A stretch of DNA of 64,000 nucleotides from Caulobacter sp. SL161 (GTDB taxonomy: Bacteria > Pseudomonadota > Alphaproteobacteria > Caulobacterales > Caulobacteraceae): contig NZ_JAPPRA010000001.1 in assembly GCF_026672375.1 (NCBI RefSeq), positions 2,480,001 through 2,544,000 of the forward strand, given 5' to 3'. The notes beneath the pieces are model-generated. The model had not been told where the DNA came from, did not search any database, and was given only the letters and a program-made list of their open reading frames with translations. Shown piece after piece: positions 14,886-25,679 of this stretch. Both the position numbers and the translations under genes were made by a program. Each line of letters opens with the position of its first letter. The first letter of the stretch is position 1.

Positions 14886-16451
14886 ATGACCTCCAAGGCG
14901 CAGTCGCGCGTGGTTCTGGTGACCGGCGGCGCGGATGGCATCGGCTGGGCGGCTTGCCAGCGCTTCGCCCGCGCGGGCGATAGAGTGCTGGTCGCGGACC
15001 GAAACGTCGAGCGCGCGCGCGAACGCGCCGCCAGCCTAGGGCGCGATCACCAAGCGATCGCGATGGACGTCTCCTCGGAGGTCCAGATCCGGGAAGGGTT
15101 CGAGCAGGTGCGTCGCGAGTTCGGCCGGCTCGACGTACTGGTCAACAACGCCGGCGTCACTGACCCCCAGCCGACCGCCACCCTGGACCAGACCGCCGAA
15201 GAGGTGGCCCGGCTGCAGGCGATCAACGTCACGGGCGCCTTCCTGGCCGCGCGGGAGGCCGGCCGCCTGATGATCGAGCAAGGCCACGGCGCGATCATCA
15301 ACCTGGCCTCAGGCGCGGGGCTGGTCGCCCTGGCCAAGCGCACCAGCTACAGCGCCAGCAAGGCGGCGGTGATCTCGCTGACCCGCACCCTGGCCTGCGA
15401 GTGGGCGGCGAAGGGCGTTCGCGTCAACGCCGTCCTGCCCGGCTACACCCGCACCCAGATGGTCCAGGACCAGATCGACGCGGGTCTTCTGGATCCCTCG
15501 ATTGTGCTCTCCCGCATTCCGCTCGGGCGGATGGGCGAGCCCGAGGAAATGGCCGAAGGCGCGTTTTTCCTGGCCAGCGACGCCGCCAGCTATGTGGTGG
15601 GCGCGACCCTGGTCGTGGACGGCGGTTACACGGTCTATGGCGGTTCGGGACCGGCCTCGATGATGCCCGCGCCAATCCCCCAAGCCCCCTCGCCCCGCGT
15701 CAGCGCGATCACCGGCGGCGGCCGGGGGATCGGTCGCTGTGTCGTCGATCTGTTTCACGCCGCGGGCGACCGCCTGCTGGTGATCGAGCGCGATCCGGAG
15801 GGCGCCAAGGCGCTCGTCGAGGCCCTGGGCGACGAGCACATCGTCGTTCAGGCCGACATCACCGACGTGGCTGCGGTCGAGGCGGCCTTCGCTGAAGCCC
15901 GGGCGCGCTGGGGACGGCTGGATGTGCTGGTCAACAACGCCGGCGCCGCCGACGTCTTCAAGCCCACGCTGGAGCAGACCGCCCAGGACTTCACCAGCGT
16001 CTACGACATCAACTTCAGCGGCCCGCTGGCCACCGCCAAGTCCGCCGCGCGCCTGATGAGCCAGGGCGGCGTCATCGTCAATCTCGGCTCCATAGCGGGC
16101 CTGGGCGCCCTGCCCCAGCGCAACGCCTACTGCGCGGCCAAGGCGGCCGTGACGATGATGAGCCGCAGCCTGGCCTGCGAATGGGCCTTCGCCGGCATCC
16201 GCGTGAACACGGTCGCGCCCGGCTACATCGAAACCCCCGCCGTTCTTGCGCTCAAGTCAGCGGGACGGGCGCAGTTCGACAAGATCCGGCGCCGCACGCC
16301 GATCGGCCGGCTGGGCGATCCCATGGAAGTCGCCCGGACCATCGCGTTCCTGGCCTCCCCCGCCGCCAGCTACGTGGCCGGCGCCACCCTGACCGTCGAC
16401 GGCGGCTGGACCGCCTTCGGCGACGCCGGCGACGCCAGCGACATCCCGTAA
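14886..16451 (+). CDS. Tandem SDR: two fused short-chain dehydrogenase domains
   Basis: 521 residues made of two complete SDR domains. Domain 1 (about 10-250) has TGGADGIG, NNAGV and YSASK. Domain 2 (about 275-515) has TGGGRGIG, NNAGA and YCAAK, so both catalytic YxxxK motifs are intact. They are joined by a Pro-rich linker (about 255-275) and each ends with a VDGG segment. The upstream RBS is weak. The arrangement recalls the double dehydrogenase half of fungal peroxisomal MFE-2, and two different oxidations in one chain are possible. It is followed 27 bases later by an NTF2-like gene in the same direction. Confidence 0.9.
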   Translation: MTSKAQSRVVLVTGGADGIGWAACQRFARAGDRVLVADRNVERARERAASLGRDHQAIAMDVSSEVQIREGFEQVRREFGRLDVLVNNAGVTDPQPTATLDQTAEEVARLQAINVTGAFLAAREAGRLMIEQGHGAIINLASGAGLVALAKRTSYSASKAAVISLTRTLACEWAAKGVRVNAVLPGYTRTQMVQDQIDAGLLDPSIVLSRIPLGRMGEPEEMAEGAFFLASDAASYVVGATLVVDGGYTVYGGSGPASMMPAPIPQAPSPRVSAITGGGRGIGRCVVDLFHAAGDRLLVIERDPEGAKALVEALGDEHIVVQADITDVAAVEAAFAEARARWGRLDVLVNNAGAADVFKPTLEQTAQDFTSVYDINFSGPLATAKSAARLMSQGGVIVNLGSIAGLGALPQRNAYCAAKAAVTMMSRSLACEWAFAGIRVNTVAPGYIETPAVLALKSAGRAQFDKIRRRTPIGRLGDPMEVARTIAFLASPAASYVAGATLTVDGGWTAFGDAGDASDIP

Positions 16452-16478
16452 CCCCCGTTTATTCCTCGAGGCCTTGTC

Positions 16479-17009
16479 ATGGCAGACCAACCCAATCTCC
16501 AGCAGCTATGGGACAGCGAGCAGATCCGTCAGTGCCTGTACCGCTATTGCCGCGGTATCGACCGGATGGACGAGACAGCCCTGCGCTCAGTCGCCTGGCC
16601 GGAGGGGCCTGACCAGCACGGCTCCTTCACCGGCACGGCGTCGGAGTTCGTCGACTGGGCCCTGAAGATCCTGCCGCATATCGAGCGTGGCGTGCACCAG
16701 GTGCACAACGTGATGATCGCCTTCGAAGGCGAGACCGCCGCTGCAGTCGAATCCGTCTTCACCGCCCTGCACCGGCAACCGGACGACGACGGCTCCCTAG
16801 TCGTTCTGCACATGTGCGGCCGCTATCTGGACCGGTTCGAAAAGCGGAACGGCGAATGGCGCATCGCCGCCCGCCGGGTGATCTTCGACTGGATCGAGAA
16901 GTCCGCCCCGACGCCCGGCGTCCATCCTGAACGCTTCGGGGCCCGCACGCCGGTCGGTGGCCGTTTCCCCCACGATCCGCTCTACGCGTTCCTCGGCGAA
17001 CGCGACTGA
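16479..17009 (+). CDS. NTF2-like/SnoaL-type cone-barrel protein
   Basis: 176 residues with the SnoaL_4-like pattern: an N-terminal helix LWDSEQIRQCLYRYCRGIDRMD, HQVHNVMIAFEGETAAAVESVF, then a MCGRYLDRFEKRNGEWRIAARRVIFDW end. This fold includes dehydratases, ketosteroid-isomerase-like enzymes and limonene-epoxide-hydrolase relatives, and also ring-hydroxylase small subunits. It probably shares the transcript of the tandem SDR, so a dehydration or isomerisation step in the same pathway is plausible. The exact reaction cannot be named. Confidence 0.8.
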   Translation: MADQPNLQQLWDSEQIRQCLYRYCRGIDRMDETALRSVAWPEGPDQHGSFTGTASEFVDWALKILPHIERGVHQVHNVMIAFEGETAAAVESVFTALHRQPDDDGSLVVLHMCGRYLDRFEKRNGEWRIAARRVIFDWIEKSAPTPGVHPERFGARTPVGGRFPHDPLYAFLGERD

Positions 17010-17016
17010 GGTCCGG

Positions 17017-17050
17017 ACGGGGCGCGAGCATCGCCGCGCCCCGTTTGTCT
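17017..17050. terminator. Hairpin terminator
   Basis: ACGGGGCGCG and CGCGCCCCGT (17035-17044) form a perfect 10-bp stem with an 8-base loop, followed by TTGTCTT. It lies between the convergent NTF2-like and monooxygenase genes. Confidence 0.75.
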
Positions 17051-17055
17051 TAGGC

Positions 17056-18687
<1,632 letters not shown>

Positions 18688-18771
18688 GGCGCGGCGTCTC
18701 CGTAAGCAACTTGAGCAGTCGTTGCCGGCGTCGCCGCGTGCTCAAGGCGAAAAGGGCTCGCAGCACGGAAG

Positions 18772-18785
18772 ATCACATAGGCGAT
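18772..18785. promoter_or_regulatory. Operator-like palindrome, site 7 of 7
   Basis: ATCAC-ATAG-GCGAT, between the divergent monooxygenase and MFS transporter genes. It marks the right end of the series; I saw no further copy in the rest of the window. Confidence 0.7.
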
Positions 18786-18867
18786 AATGCATCCCAGAGG
18801 GGGCGCGCCGCGCGCTGATCCGCGACGCCGCCTAGCGTTCGATCGCTAGACGATCCGCGAGCGGGAC

Positions 18868-20226
18868 ATGCCAGACCAGAACCTCACCGAACTTGAGCCG
18901 CCGCCCGTGGCGTGGTCGGACCGCTACCGGCGCTACGCGCTCGGTCTGCTCATGCTGATCTATGCGCTCAACATGCTTGACCGCCAGATCATCACCATCC
19001 TGGCCGAACCCATGAAGGCGGAGTTGAACCTGGCCGATTGGCAGATCGGTGCGGTGAGCGGTCTCGCCTTTGCGCTATTCTACTCCGCCGTCGGCTTGCC
19101 GATGGCGCGCTTCGCGGACCGAGGGGACCGCGTCCGCCTGATCGCCATCTCGCTGGCGGTCTGGAGCGCGTTCACAGCAGTTTGCGGTCTGGCCCGAACC
19201 TTCCCCCAACTCATCCTGGCGCGCATTGGCGTCGGGATTGGCGAAGCCGGTTGCACGCCCGCAGCGCACTCGCTGATCACCGAGTTCACCCCACGCGCCA
19301 AGCTCGCTTCGGCCTTGGCCTTCTATTCGCTGGGCATACCGCTGGGTTCGTTGCTGGGCTTGGCGGTCGGTGGTCTGCTCGTCGACGCGATGGGTTGGCG
19401 AGCGGCTTTCATCATCGCGGGTCTGCCCGGCATCGGCGTCGCGGTCATCGCCAGCCTCACCCTTCGTGAGCCTCGCCGACAGCGCCCCAAGCCCGAGCGC
19501 GCGTCTGGCCAAACGACGTCCCTGGCGGCCGCTCTGGCTGAGCTGAAGCAAAAGCCGGCCTTCTGGCTCATCGCGCTGGCCGCCGCCCTGACCTCCTTCT
19601 CGTACTATGGCCAGTCGGCGTTCTTCGGTTCGGTTTTCCTGCGCAACCACGGTCCGGTGCTTACGCAGCTTGGCGAGGACATGGGTCTGGGGCCGGCGGG
19701 CCTGGCGGGTCTGGCGCTGGGCCTGGCGATCGGCGTCAGCGCCGGCGCCGGAACCTTGATCGGCGGCAAGCTGGCGGACCGCGCCGCCCGCCAGGGTGTG
19801 TCGGGCTACGCCAAGCAGCCGATGGTGGTCCTGCTCGCATCGACGCCGTTCCTGGGCTTTACGCCCTTCGCGCCCAACTTTCCGCTCGCCCTCGCCGCGC
19901 TCGCCGTGGGCGTTTTCCTGCACGCCATGGCTTATGGCCCGACCTTCGCCTCGGTGCAGGTGCTGGCGAGTCCCCGTGTCCGCGCGACGGCGTCGGCGAT
20001 CCTGTTCTTCTTGACGAGCCTCATCGGCCTGGGGCTCGGCCCGCTGGCCGTGGGGGTCACCAGCGATCTTCTTCGCGCCAGCCTTGGACCCGTTCAGAGC
20101 CTCAACCTCGCCTGCGCGGGCGCTTCAATCACGATGGTCGCGTCCGTAGTTTGCTTTGGCTTCGCCGCGAGGCGGATGGGCGGCGAAGCGCCGGCTGAGC
20201 CTGTTTCAGTGAGCAGCGACGCCTGA
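18868..20226 (+). CDS. MFS transporter (spinster-like)
   Basis: 452 residues with about 12 hydrophobic segments. The N-terminal YALNMLDRQIITILAEPMKAEL with the DRQI sequence and the GLPMARFADRGDRVRLI loop after TM2 are typical of spinster-type major facilitator proteins, frequent next to catabolic genes in Caulobacter and sphingomonads. It probably moves the substrate or an intermediate across the inner membrane, complementing the TonB receptor. It shares a divergent promoter region and operator-like site 7 with the monooxygenase. Confidence 0.9.
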   Translation: MPDQNLTELEPPPVAWSDRYRRYALGLLMLIYALNMLDRQIITILAEPMKAELNLADWQIGAVSGLAFALFYSAVGLPMARFADRGDRVRLIAISLAVWSAFTAVCGLARTFPQLILARIGVGIGEAGCTPAAHSLITEFTPRAKLASALAFYSLGIPLGSLLGLAVGGLLVDAMGWRAAFIIAGLPGIGVAVIASLTLREPRRQRPKPERASGQTTSLAAALAELKQKPAFWLIALAAALTSFSYYGQSAFFGSVFLRNHGPVLTQLGEDMGLGPAGLAGLALGLAIGVSAGAGTLIGGKLADRAARQGVSGYAKQPMVVLLASTPFLGFTPFAPNFPLALAALAVGVFLHAMAYGPTFASVQVLASPRVRATASAILFFLTSLIGLGLGPLAVGVTSDLLRASLGPVQSLNLACAGASITMVASVVCFGFAARRMGGEAPAEPVSVSSDA

Positions 20227-20641
20227 ACAGCGCAAAGGCCCCGCACGGACTGCGTCGCGTGCAGCAGCGGAGTTCGCAGATTGGGTTCCACGGGCGTTTC
20301 CTGCTAGCGCGTGGCCCAACGCGTCAGGCTCGTTCCTGTCTCGATCCGAGACGAGGACGCGGCCTGACGCCATTTGACGGATAAAAGCTCAATCCGCCTG
20401 AGCCGCGCCCGCGATCGGCAGGTCGGCGCTGAACCTTGGCCAATGTGGTGCAAGAGACAGCCTTTCCTGTCGAGGAGGGCCAGTCACCGAAGAGAATGCG
20501 GGTATCCGAAAGTAAAGCGGCGCAACATAGGGCTCGCCCGATAAGCACTCAAAGTCGTGCAATCACCTGCGAGCACTCAAGGCTTCGAGAGAAAAGCGTG
20601 GACGCTGATGCCGCGCGTCTCGTCGCCCTATACAGAGCGCT
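20227..20641. other. 415-base gap at the end of the catabolic block
   Basis: No gene, repeat or operator copy is evident. A rightward open frame from 20436 starts here but has no family resemblance and runs antisense through the small gene at 20642. Confidence 0.5.
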
Positions 20642-20848
20642 TCACGCCGCCACACGCGCGTCAAGTGCGGCCAGCCTAGCTAGAACCCGGTCAAGCGTCG
20701 AGCGCTTCACAGGCTTTCCGTCACGAAGCTTGGTCCAGGTCGTCTCGCTGATCGCGTAGCAGTCGAACAGGTGCTCACGCGTGACCGCCGGCAGGCGCGC
20801 ACGCAGACGTTGGAACACTTCGCGCGAGATGGTGACGGTTTCGGCCAT
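20642..20848 (-). CDS. Small hypothetical protein with HTH-like segment
   Basis: 68 residues. The middle part ([30 protein letters not shown]) reads like the helix-turn-helix of small Xre-type proteins: a short sensor helix, a turn, and a recognition-like helix. The RBS is poor. It stands alone between the catabolic block and the housekeeping operon. It could be a DNA-binding regulator or a chance frame; the amphipathic pattern and codon use favour a real gene. Confidence 0.45.
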   Translation of the reverse strand: MAETVTISREVFQRLRARLPAVTREHLFDCYAISETTWTKLRDGKPVKRSTLDRVLARLAALDARVAA

Positions 20849-21119
20849 GATTGTTGGGCGAATGAGACTCGGGAAAATGACTCTACCGCGTCCGTATGAC
20901 GATGTTGTTGGGCGCGCTTATTTCAACGCTGTTACGTACGGCCAAGATTCAGTCGAACTGGGGCGCTCGCTCGGTCTCGAGGCTCCCTTCGCAGGACAGA
21001 TGCTGCGCCATAGACAGCGGCGGCCGGATCTGGCCCCAGCGTAATCGCACCGCACGCTATGTGCAAAAGCGCTGATTGTCTCCAGTCCGGATTTCGTAGG
21101 CCACCGCCTGGCGCGCGGC

Positions 21120-21926
21120 CTAGATACTGAAGCGCATTCCGTCGAAGGCCGGCTCGACCTGGGGCGGCAAACGCGCCGACAGGGCCTGGTAGTCCAGGTC
21201 GATGTGGAGGTTGGTCAGGATGGCCCGGCGCGGCTTGGCGCGCGCGATCCATTCCAGCGCCAGATCGACATGCGCGTGCGTCGGATGCGGCGTCCAGCGC
21301 AGAGCGTCGACGATCCAGACATCCAGATCCTGCAGCGCCGGCCAGCTCTCCTCCGGGATAGCGCGCGCGTCCGGTGTGTAGGCCACCCCGCCAATGCGGT
21401 AGCCGACCGCGCGGACCTCGCCATGATCGACGTCGAAAGTCTGCACGGCGATGTCGCCGCTGGGGCCCTCGATCGCGAAATCAACGCCTAGCGGCGGTAT
21501 CAGCCGGGGTTCGCAGATCGCGGGATAGCCGCCCTGGCTGATGAAGATATAGGCGAAGCGTCGGGTCAGGCCGTCATGCGTGGCCTGATCCATGTAAGCC
21601 GGAATGCGCGCGCGCTGGTTCAGGAAGAACGGGCGCAGGTCGTCGATGCCATGGGCCTGATCGGCGTGATCATGGGTGAACAGCGCCGCGTCCATGCGGC
21701 GCACGCCCGCCGCGGAGGTCTGCAGGCGCAGGTCCGGCGACGTATCGATGATCACTGTTGTCTCGTGCAGCGCGCCCGCTGGCGACGGACGACGCACCAG
21801 CAGCGAGCAGCGCGAACGGTGATTTCGCGGATCGCTCGGATCACAGTCACCCCAGTTGCCGTCCGCGCGCGGCACGCCGCCCGAGGAACCGGAGCCCAGG
21901 ATCGTGAACTCGAGCGCGCCGCTCAT
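21120..21926 (-). CDS. MBL-fold metallo-hydrolase (PhnP/cyclic phosphodiesterase-like)
   Basis: 268 residues. GSGSSGGVP at the N-terminus, DTSPDLRLQ and the metal motif THDHADQAHGIDDLR place it in the PhnP-like branch of the metallo-beta-lactamase fold. Late His and Asp positions (DVDHGEVRAVGYRIGG, THAHVDLALE, LTNLHIDLDY) complete the site. In the classic HxHxDH motif the last His is Gln here. The start overlaps the stop of tatD by four bases; the order tmk-holB-tatD-MBL is a common alphaproteobacterial operon. A phosphodiester substrate is likely but unidentified. Confidence 0.88.
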   Translation of the reverse strand: MSGALEFTILGSGSSGGVPRADGNWGDCDPSDPRNHRSRCSLLVRRPSPAGALHETTVIIDTSPDLRLQTSAAGVRRMDAALFTHDHADQAHGIDDLRPFFLNQRARIPAYMDQATHDGLTRRFAYIFISQGGYPAICEPRLIPPLGVDFAIEGPSGDIAVQTFDVDHGEVRAVGYRIGGVAYTPDARAIPEESWPALQDLDVWIVDALRWTPHPTHAHVDLALEWIARAKPRRAILTNLHIDLDYQALSARLPPQVEPAFDGMRFSI

Positions 21927-22711
21927 GGACGCGGGATCCGGTCGAACAGCGCGAAGAACGCATCCTCGGTCCGCTGCTCGGTGTCGGCGCGGCTCCAGCC
22001 CCGGATCTCGGCGAGCTTGTCGTAGATATGCGGCAGGAAAGCCGGCTCATTGCGACGCCCCCGCATGGGTACGGGGGCCAGATACGGGCAGTCGGTCTCG
22101 ACGATGATGCGGTCGGCGGGCATGTCGCGGATCACCGCCCTCACCTCTTCGGCCGCCTTGAAGGTGGCGATGCCCGAGACCGAGAACCAGGCGCCCAGGG
22201 CGGCGGCCCGCGCGGCCAGTTCGGCGCCGCTGGTATAGCAGTGCATCAGGATCTTGAACGGTCCGGCGGCGTGCTCGGCCTCCAGGATCTCGCCCATCAC
22301 CGCATCGGCTTCGCGCGTATGGACGACCAGCGGCAGCCCGCTCTCACGCGCCGCGACGCAATGCTGGCGGAAGACCTCGGCCTGCACCTCGCGGGGCGAC
22401 AGGTCGTAGTGGAAGTCCAGCCCGCACTCGCCGATCCCGACCACGCGGGGGCGCTGGGCCAGCTCGACCAGGGCTTCGGCGGTCAGGCCGGGGTTCTCCT
22501 TGGCCTCGTGGGGGTGCGTGCCGACCGTGCACCAGATGTCGGGCTCGGCCATGGCGATGGCGTGGACGGCCTCGAAGGATGAGACCTTGTCGCAGATCGT
22601 TACCATCATCGCGATTCCGGCCTCACGAGCGCGGGCGATGACGGCGTCCTTGTCCTCGGCGAACTGAGGCGCGTGGAGGTTTACGTGACTATCGATGAGC
22701 ATGCGGCTCAC
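21923..22711 (-). CDS. tatD: TatD family metal-dependent hydrolase
   Basis: 262 residues, normal TatD/YcfH length. The metal-binding series is visible: DSHVNLH at the N-terminus, GIGECGLDFHYD, VVHTREAD, ILMHCYTSG and VETDCPYLAP. The N-terminal motif normally reads HxH, and here it is HVN, so one His ligand is Asn. TatD proteins act as 3'-5' exonucleases or DNA-repair nucleases. It overlaps holB upstream by four bases (ATGA) and the MBL gene downstream by four, so the four genes from tmk on are a tightly coupled operon. Confidence 0.92.
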   Translation of the reverse strand: MSRMLIDSHVNLHAPQFAEDKDAVIARAREAGIAMMVTICDKVSSFEAVHAIAMAEPDIWCTVGTHPHEAKENPGLTAEALVELAQRPRVVGIGECGLDFHYDLSPREVQAEVFRQHCVAARESGLPLVVHTREADAVMGEILEAEHAAGPFKILMHCYTSGAELAARAAALGAWFSVSGIATFKAAEEVRAVIRDMPADRIIVETDCPYLAPVPMRGRRNEPAFLPHIYDKLAEIRGWSRADTEQRTEDAFFALFDRIPRP

Positions 22712-23718
22712 ATCGCCGTCTTGGCCGCCGCGCGCAAGTCCGAGATCACACTCCAGAACACATCAGCCCGGTCGAGGTTGACCGCCTCGGCCTCGGCCGG
22801 CCAGCTGGAGAGCCTTTCCCAGGCGGCGGCCCAGCGGTCGAGACCCAGGGAATTCTTGCCGTCGGCCGCGACCTGGGTGGCGAAGATCCGTACCTGATCG
22901 GCCAGGCGATCCATCAGGAGCTCGAACCGCGCCGCGCCGTCGGCGCCCCGGAAGGTGTCGGCCATCGCCAGCAGCGCGCCCTCGTCGATCTTGGGCAGGC
23001 TACGGAGAATCTCGTTGGCGGCGTCGTCGATCGCGATGGCGCCGGCGGCCGCCAGCTGCAGGGCGCGGCCCGGTGCGCCGTGCGCCATGCGCGCCAGCCG
23101 TTCGGCGTCGCGATGTGGAACGTCCGCCATCCGCTCGACCATCTCGGCCGCCGCGGCCACGCCGGGCGCGGGGATCGCCAAGCGCCGGCAGCGTGAACGG
23201 ATGGTCGGCAGCAACTTGCCCGGCGCATGGCTGATCAGCAGGATCACGCCGCGCGCCGGCGGTTCTTCCAGCGTCTTCAGCACCGCATTGGCGGCGTTGA
23301 CGTTGAGGTCGTCGGCGGCGTCGATGATCGCCACGCGATAGGGTGAGACAGCGGGCGAATTGGCGAAGAATTCCGGCAGCTTGCGGGCTTCATCGACCGG
23401 AATGGATTTCCGGGCCTTGCCGTCATCGGTCAGGCGTTCCAGCACCATCAGGTCCGGATGCGAGCGCGCGGCGACCTGACGGCTGACCACGTCTGAGGGC
23501 GCTGCGCCCAAGAGGCCTTGGGAGGGATCGGGCCGCGCGCCCAGCAGGCGACGGGCCATCCTGTAGGCCAGGGTGGCCTTTCCCACGCCCTCGGGACCGG
23601 TGAGCAACCAGGCGTGATGCAGCCGTCCGCGCTCCAGCGCATCGATGAAGGCGGCCTCGGCGGCGGACTGACCGTCCAACCCGTAGACGTCACGCGGATG
23701 GGCCGGGGTCGGCATCAT
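22708..23718 (-). CDS. holB: DNA polymerase III subunit delta'
   Basis: 336 residues of an AAA+ clamp-loader subunit. The Walker-A-like GPEGVGKATLAYRMARRLLG and the IIDAADDLNVNAANAVLKTLEEPP sensor region are visible. The LLISHAPGKLLPTIRSRCRRL segment carries the SRC motif of clamp-loader subunits. It is part of the clamp loader at the replication fork. It is encoded between tmk and tatD with four-base overlaps on both sides. Confidence 0.95.
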   Translation of the reverse strand: MMPTPAHPRDVYGLDGQSAAEAAFIDALERGRLHHAWLLTGPEGVGKATLAYRMARRLLGARPDPSQGLLGAAPSDVVSRQVAARSHPDLMVLERLTDDGKARKSIPVDEARKLPEFFANSPAVSPYRVAIIDAADDLNVNAANAVLKTLEEPPARGVILLISHAPGKLLPTIRSRCRRLAIPAPGVAAAAEMVERMADVPHRDAERLARMAHGAPGRALQLAAAGAIAIDDAANEILRSLPKIDEGALLAMADTFRGADGAARFELLMDRLADQVRIFATQVAADGKNSLGLDRWAAAWERLSSWPAEAEAVNLDRADVFWSVISDLRAAAKTAM

Positions 23719-24341
23719 AGCCCCAGTCGTTGCGCGACCACGTCCGAGATCGCCGCCGTGACCGCGTCGAGCTCGGCGTCGGCGTCGATCACGACGCAGC
23801 GATCGGGCTCCCGGCGCGCGATCTCCAGATAGCCGGCGCGAAGCCGTTCGTGGAACGCCAGACCCTTCGACTCAAAGCGCGCCGCCCCGCCGCGCGCCTC
23901 GGCGCGCTGGAGGCCAACCTCCGCCGGTAGATCGAGGATCAAGGTCAGCACCGGGATTGTGCCGCTCAGCACGTGCTCTTCCAGAGCGGTGATCAGGCTG
24001 GCCGGCGCGTCGCCGCCCGCGCCCTGATAGGCTCGCGTCGAGTCCGCGTAGCGATCGCAGAGCAGGACCGCGCCTCGCGCCAGAGCCGGTCGGATCACGC
24101 GCTCGATGTGATCGCGGCGCGCCGCGTACATCAGAAGGCTCTCGGTGACCGGCGACCAGCGATCGGCGGCGCCGTTGACCAGCAGATCGCGGATCGCCTC
24201 GGCGCCGGGACTGCCGCCCGGCTCGCGCGTGACGATCACGTCGTGGCCGGCCGCCTTCAGGCGGTCGGCGAGGCGGCGGATCTGGGTGGACTTCCCAGCG
24301 CCCTCCCCGCCTTCGAAACTGATGAAGAAACCCTGGGTCAC
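23715..24341 (-). CDS. tmk: Thymidylate kinase
   Basis: 208 residues, standard length. P-loop FEGGEGAGKSTQ, the DRY motif (LCDRYADSTRAYQGAGGD) and the LILDLPAEVGLQRAEARG segment identify dTMP kinase, which makes dTDP for DNA synthesis. First gene of the tmk-holB-tatD-MBL operon, 32 bases after the rlpA stop, so it may share the rlpA transcript. Confidence 0.97.
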   Translation of the reverse strand: MTQGFFISFEGGEGAGKSTQIRRLADRLKAAGHDVIVTREPGGSPGAEAIRDLLVNGAADRWSPVTESLLMYAARRDHIERVIRPALARGAVLLCDRYADSTRAYQGAGGDAPASLITALEEHVLSGTIPVLTLILDLPAEVGLQRAEARGGAARFESKGLAFHERLRAGYLEIARREPDRCVVIDADAELDAVTAAISDVVAQRLGL

Positions 24342-24373
24342 CGGTCTCCATTCGACCGGTTTGAGAAGCTTGT

Positions 24374-25363
24374 CTAGGGGCGCAGAATGGTGGCGCCGGA
24401 ATAGCCAAGCGCCTCTACGCGCTCCCTCAGTGTCCAGGCCGCGCTCTCTTCGTCGCCGGCGGCGACCGTCACGCGATAGAGCGTTCCGGTGGCCCGCTCG
24501 ACAGCCTCGATGGACGCCCGGCCGGCGCTGGTGAGCTGCCTGACCGCCTTCTCGGCGTTCTCCCGGGTGGAGAACGACCCAGCCTGGACACGATACGCTG
24601 ACCGGCTGCTCGTAAACACCGGGTCCGGGGGATTGATGGGGGGCGCAGCCTGCTGGATCGGCGCGGGGCTCCAGGTCGCCTCGCGTCGGGGCGGCAAGAC
24701 CTGGACGCGCTGCGGCGGCTCCTGAATGTCCTCAAAGCTGCGCGGTGCGGTCCTGGGACGTGGCGGCGGCGGCGGCGGCGGCGCGGCTTGCGCGTACTGG
24801 CGCGGGGCTTCCAGAGCGCGGCGCGGCGCGGGACCGACATACTTGACGCGAACCCGAGCGACGCCTTGACGGCGATAGCCCAATTCATCGGCCGCGGCCT
24901 TGGACAGATCGATAATCCGGTCACCCACGAAAGGACCACGGTCGTTCACGCGAAGGATCATCTTGCGGCCGTTGTCGAGGTTGGTGACCTCCACAAGGCT
25001 CGGCAGCGGCAGCGTCTTGTGGGCCGCCGACGGCAGATTCATATCGAAGATCTCGCCGTTCGACGTCTTGCGATTGTGAAACTGCTCGCCGTACCAGGAA
25101 CCGATCCCGACGACATTGTAGTTTCTATCTTCGTGCGGATAGTACCAGATCCCTTTGATCTGATAGGGCTTTTCAGTCCCGCGCAGCGGCTTGCCGTCGC
25201 GACCGATCATCGAGCCTGGACGCGGCGCGCTGCCCGTGCTGGTCGCCACGGTGCGGCCAAACTCGTATTTCGGCGTGGCGCAGGCCGCCAGACTGGCGGC
25301 CGCCAAGGCCATCAGGCCAAGGTTCCGCGCGATCCGCCAAGCCTGTTCGATACGCTGGTTCAT
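24374..25363 (-). CDS. rlpA: RlpA family septal lipoprotein
   Basis: 329 residues. A signal peptide with lipobox (LAAASLAAC, Cys about 28) is followed by a double-psi beta-barrel domain (GIGSWYGEQFHNRKTSNGEIFDM... RVNDRGPFVGDRIIDLS). A Pro-rich linker comes next, and a C-terminal SPOR domain (YRVQAGSFSTRENAEKAVRQL) that binds denuded septal glycan. RlpA proteins are lytic transglycosylases or septal-ring lipoproteins acting on peptidoglycan. It lies just upstream of tmk and downstream of the divergent tRNA-Ser. Confidence 0.93.
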   Translation of the reverse strand: MNQRIEQAWRIARNLGLMALAAASLAACATPKYEFGRTVATSTGSAPRPGSMIGRDGKPLRGTEKPYQIKGIWYYPHEDRNYNVVGIGSWYGEQFHNRKTSNGEIFDMNLPSAAHKTLPLPSLVEVTNLDNGRKMILRVNDRGPFVGDRIIDLSKAAADELGYRRQGVARVRVKYVGPAPRRALEAPRQYAQAAPPPPPPPRPRTAPRSFEDIQEPPQRVQVLPPRREATWSPAPIQQAAPPINPPDPVFTSSRSAYRVQAGSFSTRENAEKAVRQLTSAGRASIEAVERATGTLYRVTVAAGDEESAAWTLRERVEALGYSGATILRP

Positions 25364-25466
25364 CCGATCATCGTCCGACGGGCCGCACCCTTCCGAGCCC
25401 TCATCTTGATCGGTTTGTTTTGAAGTCTGGTTAAGGCGCTGCAGCGCTGATATAGCCGCCTGCTCC

Positions 25467-25556
25467 GGACAGGTGGCCGAGTGGTTTAAGGCAGCGGTCT
25501 TGAAAACCGCCGTAGGTGGAAGCCTACCGTGGGTTCGAATCCCACCCTGTCCGCCA
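25467..25556 (+). tRNA. tRNA-Ser(UGA)
   Basis: 90 bases. The acceptor arms GGACAGG and CCTGTCC, the anticodon stem GCGGT/ACCGC with loop CTTGAAA (anticodon TGA at 25501-25503), a long variable arm typical of serine tRNA and the T-loop GTTCGAATC are all present. The CCA end is encoded. It borders the mobile region to the right and is a typical integration site; I did not find a second copy of its 3' end in the window. Confidence 0.97.
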
Positions 25557-25679
25557 GAATTCCAATTTATTCCATATTTTTCAGTGATTTAGGCTGGAGC
25601 GCAAATCGCTCTGTGCAAACTTATGCATCAGAACATTTGTTGTTGAGTGCGGGAAATAGGCGGGTCCGCGCGACCTGAA

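Noticed and set aside
20436..20759. Rightward frame of 107 codons
   Set aside because: No recognisable pattern, runs antisense through the small HTH-like gene; composition not protein-like.
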